A stretch of DNA of 64,000 nt from Clostridiales bacterium (GTDB lineage: Bacteria; Bacillota; Clostridia; Christensenellales; Aristaeellaceae), in assembly GCA_004556155.1 (NCBI GenBank), contig SFIM01000003.1, positions 1-64,000 on the forward strand, in the 5' to 3' direction. The notes below the pieces were generated by a model. The model was not told the DNA's origin, searched no databases, and saw only the letters and a program-made list of their open reading frames with translations. Made by a program: the position numbers and the translations under genes. Shown here one piece after another: positions 62,196 through 64,000 of this stretch. How positions within the stretch are numbered: the first letter of the stretch is position 1; each line of letters begins with the position of its first letter.

Positions 62196-63122
62196 TTATC
62201 CCAGCACGCCGTCGATAAAGCGGATCAGCCCCGCTTCCACCTCGTCGCGCAGATCCAGTTCATTGTGGATTTCGTGCCGGTAGCCAGGGTAGGCGTGCAC
62301 GCTGACGCGGTGACCGCTGCGGGCCAACAGGTTGGCACAGTGATACAAGCCCTCGCCATAATTGCCGCAAGGATCCTGATCGCCCGCAATCAGATAGGCA
62401 GGGATATTGCGCGGCACACTGCGCGCCCAATCCTCGTTCTCAATAAAATGATACAGCTGCACAAAGTCCCACACCAATTCCAGCGTGGTATCAAAAGTGT
62501 TGAACATATCCTGCCCGTGATCGATCACCACGCGCGGATCGGTGGCCACCCAGGCAGAGGCGTTGATGGGATTTTCGATGCGGTCGTTCGCGCCCGCCAG
62601 CACACGGCCAAACCATGCTCCGCCCGGCTGATAGCGATCGCGTTCATACTCGGCGCGGAAGTCTGCGTCGTCGTACAGCCTTTCGCAGCCCGCCAGCTGC
62701 GAGCACACGCCGCACAGCATCAGCGCGCGGATATCCTGCCCATACAGGGCGGCGTAGCCGCGGGCCAGCATGCTGCCCCAGCTATGGCCAAACACCATGA
62801 ACGGCACATCCGGGAAATCGCGCACGGCAATATCATGCAGGCTCTTTTCATCCTTCAAATAGGTCATAAACCCGCCCGAGTGCGGATCGCCCAGCGTACC
62901 GTTATCCACGCCCGTTTTGCCATGGCCGATATGATCGTCCGCATACACGGCGAAGCCCGCCTGATTAAAGGCGGAAATCATGTGCAGATAGCGGCGGGAA
63001 TGCTCACCATAGCCGTGCATCAGCTGGATTACCCCGCGCGGCGTACCCAGCGGCGTATAGGCCCAGGCGCGCACGGTATCGCGGCCATTAGCGGAAGGAA
63101 AAGAAATCTCTCTCAGGGACAT
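62196..63122 (-). CDS. Alpha/beta hydrolase, lysophospholipase/monoacylglycerol lipase type
   Basis: A 308-residue serine hydrolase (hydrolase_4 family). The oxyanion motif is LMHGYGEHSRRY (34-45). The nucleophile is S114 in FGHSWGSML, the acid lies in IAGDQDPCGNYG, and the histidine in YRHEIHNE. It has no signal peptide, so it probably acts in the cytoplasm. The ATG at 63122 (MSLREISF) follows GGAGG; a longer frame to 63155 lacks one. It has a near-consensus promoter. Confidence 0.9.
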   Translation of the reverse strand: MSLREISFPSANGRDTVRAWAYTPLGTPRGVIQLMHGYGEHSRRYLHMISAFNQAGFAVYADDHIGHGKTGVDNGTLGDPHSGGFMTYLKDEKSLHDIAVRDFPDVPFMVFGHSWGSMLARGYAALYGQDIRALMLCGVCSQLAGCERLYDDADFRAEYERDRYQPGGAWFGRVLAGANDRIENPINASAWVATDPRVVIDHGQDMFNTFDTTLELVWDFVQLYHFIENEDWARSVPRNIPAYLIAGDQDPCGNYGEGLYHCANLLARSGHRVSVHAYPGYRHEIHNELDLRDEVEAGLIRFIDGVLG

Positions 63123-63185
63123 AAGCTGCGCCTCCGTTTCAGTTATAAAATGCAATTTAAAGTACTTTTTCGTTTGAATGTCTTA

Positions 63186-63214
63186 ATAATATATGAAATC
63201 GGCCATTTTGTCAA
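63186..63214 (-). promoter_or_regulatory. Sigma-A promoter of the lysophospholipase-like gene
   Basis: On the minus strand exact TTGACA, 17 bases, TATTAT, 63 bases before the start codon. Confidence 0.7.
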
Positions 63215-63337
63215 TGACAATAGTATGTGAAAATGAAACTGAAAGATTTTAGCGTTTCAAAGGTGCTTTTTCTCCCGTATTTTGATTGTTTTTTATGGGA
63301 AATTTAACATCCGCGCTTTAAAATTTGTGAATACCGC

Positions 63338-63365
63338 TTGATTTCTGGTACAAAACATGTATAAT
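63338..63365 (+). promoter_or_regulatory. Sigma-A promoter of the ABC permease gene
   Basis: TTGATT, 16 bases, exact TATAAT. The leader to the gene start is about 140 bases and contains inverted stretches around GAAACG that I cannot assign. Confidence 0.7.
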
Positions 63366-63510
63366 ATAAGCAGGTTTGCGGTTTGGGTTGTGGTTTTCAG
63401 TTTTTGAATGGCACTTTTTGCACCTTCAAAAATTGAAACGTTCCATTTTATGTACGCCGCAGATGATCTTTTTCCGGCATCGCAGATAAACAATAGGAGG
63501 CATTTTCACG

Positions 63511-64000
63511 ATGGCGCAGGTTCAGCCCTACCGGCCGCAGTATAAGCAATTGCCGCTTACACGCCGCTTTTGGCGTGCAATCCGGCAATACTGGCCGCTG
63601 TACGTCATGCTTATCCCCGGCATGCTGTTTTTCCTGGTGTACAAGTATGCACCCATGTACGGCATCCAGATCGCGTTCAAAAACTACTCCTTGAAAAAGG
63701 GCATTTCGGGCAGCCCCTGGCTGACGGAAACGGGCAAGCCCCTGCTGTACTGGTTCCAGCGCTTCTTCAAAACGCCCCAGTCCCGGCAGATCATCAGCAA
63801 CACCCTGGTGCTGAGCCTGTCCAAGCTGCTGGTTGGCATGCTGCCGCCGCTCATTTTCGCCCTGGCCATCAGCGAGTGCTCCTTTAAGCGCTATTCCCGC
63901 GTGATCCAGACGGTCAGCTACCTGCCTCACTTCCTCAGCTGGGTTATCATTTACGGTATCTGCGCCACGATGCTGGGCGAAACCTCGGGCGTAATCAACA
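63511..64000 (+). CDS. ABC transporter permease, LplB type (partial)
   Basis: The first 163 codons of an inner-membrane permease for oligo- or polysaccharide uptake; the gene runs off the window. The ATG at 63511 follows AGGAGG by eleven bases. Diagnostic stretches are YWPLYVMLIPGMLFFLVYKYAPMYGIQIAFKNY (first helix and loop), ISNTLVLSLSKLLVGM and the start of YLPHFLSWVII. The family is about 300-320 residues. A solute-binding protein and second permease would be expected downstream. Confidence 0.9.
   Translation, partial: MAQVQPYRPQYKQLPLTRRFWRAIRQYWPLYVMLIPGMLFFLVYKYAPMYGIQIAFKNYSLKKGISGSPWLTETGKPLLYWFQRFFKTPQSRQIISNTLVLSLSKLLVGMLPPLIFALAISECSFKRYSRVIQTVSYLPHFLSWVIIYGICATMLGETSGVIN

Overview
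The window reads as a chromosome segment of an anaerobic, spore-forming (or formerly spore-forming) Gram-positive bacterium of the Clostridia. The pointers are SpoIIAA/SpoIIAB, a YlmC/YmxH sporulation protein, rubrerythrin, pyruvate phosphate dikinase, an LplB-type sugar-transport permease, strong AGGAGG ribosome binding sites, and many exact sigma-A promoters (TTGNNN, 16-17 bp, TATAAT) on a fairly GC-rich background. No species can be named from the sequence alone.

Layout. 0-3.1 kb: an IS200-type insertion sequence with both hairpin ends, then a secreted cysteine-rich repeat protein gene broken by two in-frame stop codons. 3.3-11.4 kb: rubrerythrin, ppdK, ylmC, an FMN-binding lipoprotein-like exported protein, nrdR, a 41-residue membrane protein too short for ordinary ORF calling, an ECF sigma/anti-sigma pair and tRNA-Arg(CCG). 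11.4-14.6 kb: a tRNA-adjacent island of accessory DNA: a DUF4300 lipoprotein, a giant palindrome, a truncated DUF3991/toprim gene and a low-GC HNH-like gene fused onto its broken end. 14.65-24 kb: NAD and purine metabolism. pncB plus a nadD-nadE fusion encode the whole nicotinate-to-NAD route in two genes; a deaminase, an S41 peptidase, purA-purB and a wrecked pnuC follow. 24-26.5 kb: a membrane protein, spoIIAA-spoIIAB without sigF, and an exported zinc-ribbon protein. 26.6-32.4 kb: a MarR-headed cluster of hydrolases, methyltransferases and ATC-hydrolase-like genes in which most members carry internal deletions or truncations while three stay intact. 32.4-45.8 kb: GNAT, RluA-type pseudouridine synthase, MATE exporter, HAD phosphatases, a four-repeat peptidoglycan-binding lipoprotein, a serine hydrolase, AraC regulator, two paralogous APC permeases around an SDR dehydrogenase, and an MntR-like regulator.

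45.9-61.3 kb is the centrepiece: a complete type I-C CRISPR-Cas locus in canonical order (cas3-cas5-cas8c-cas7-cas4-cas1-cas2), followed by an array that I count as 112 repeats (110 of one 33-nt form, then two degenerate 32-nt copies separated by a duplicated spacer). Several spacer pairs are near-identical or overlap, on the same or opposite strands, which suggests repeated acquisition from the same mobile elements. 61.3-64 kb: an SMC/ABC-like ATPase, a lysophospholipase-like hydrolase and the start of an LplB-type ABC permease that runs off the window.

I did not find a clearly novel defence or biosynthetic system. The most unusual items are the NadD-NadE fusion beside pncB, the very long array with its overlapping spacers, and the concentrated gene decay at 27-32 kb.
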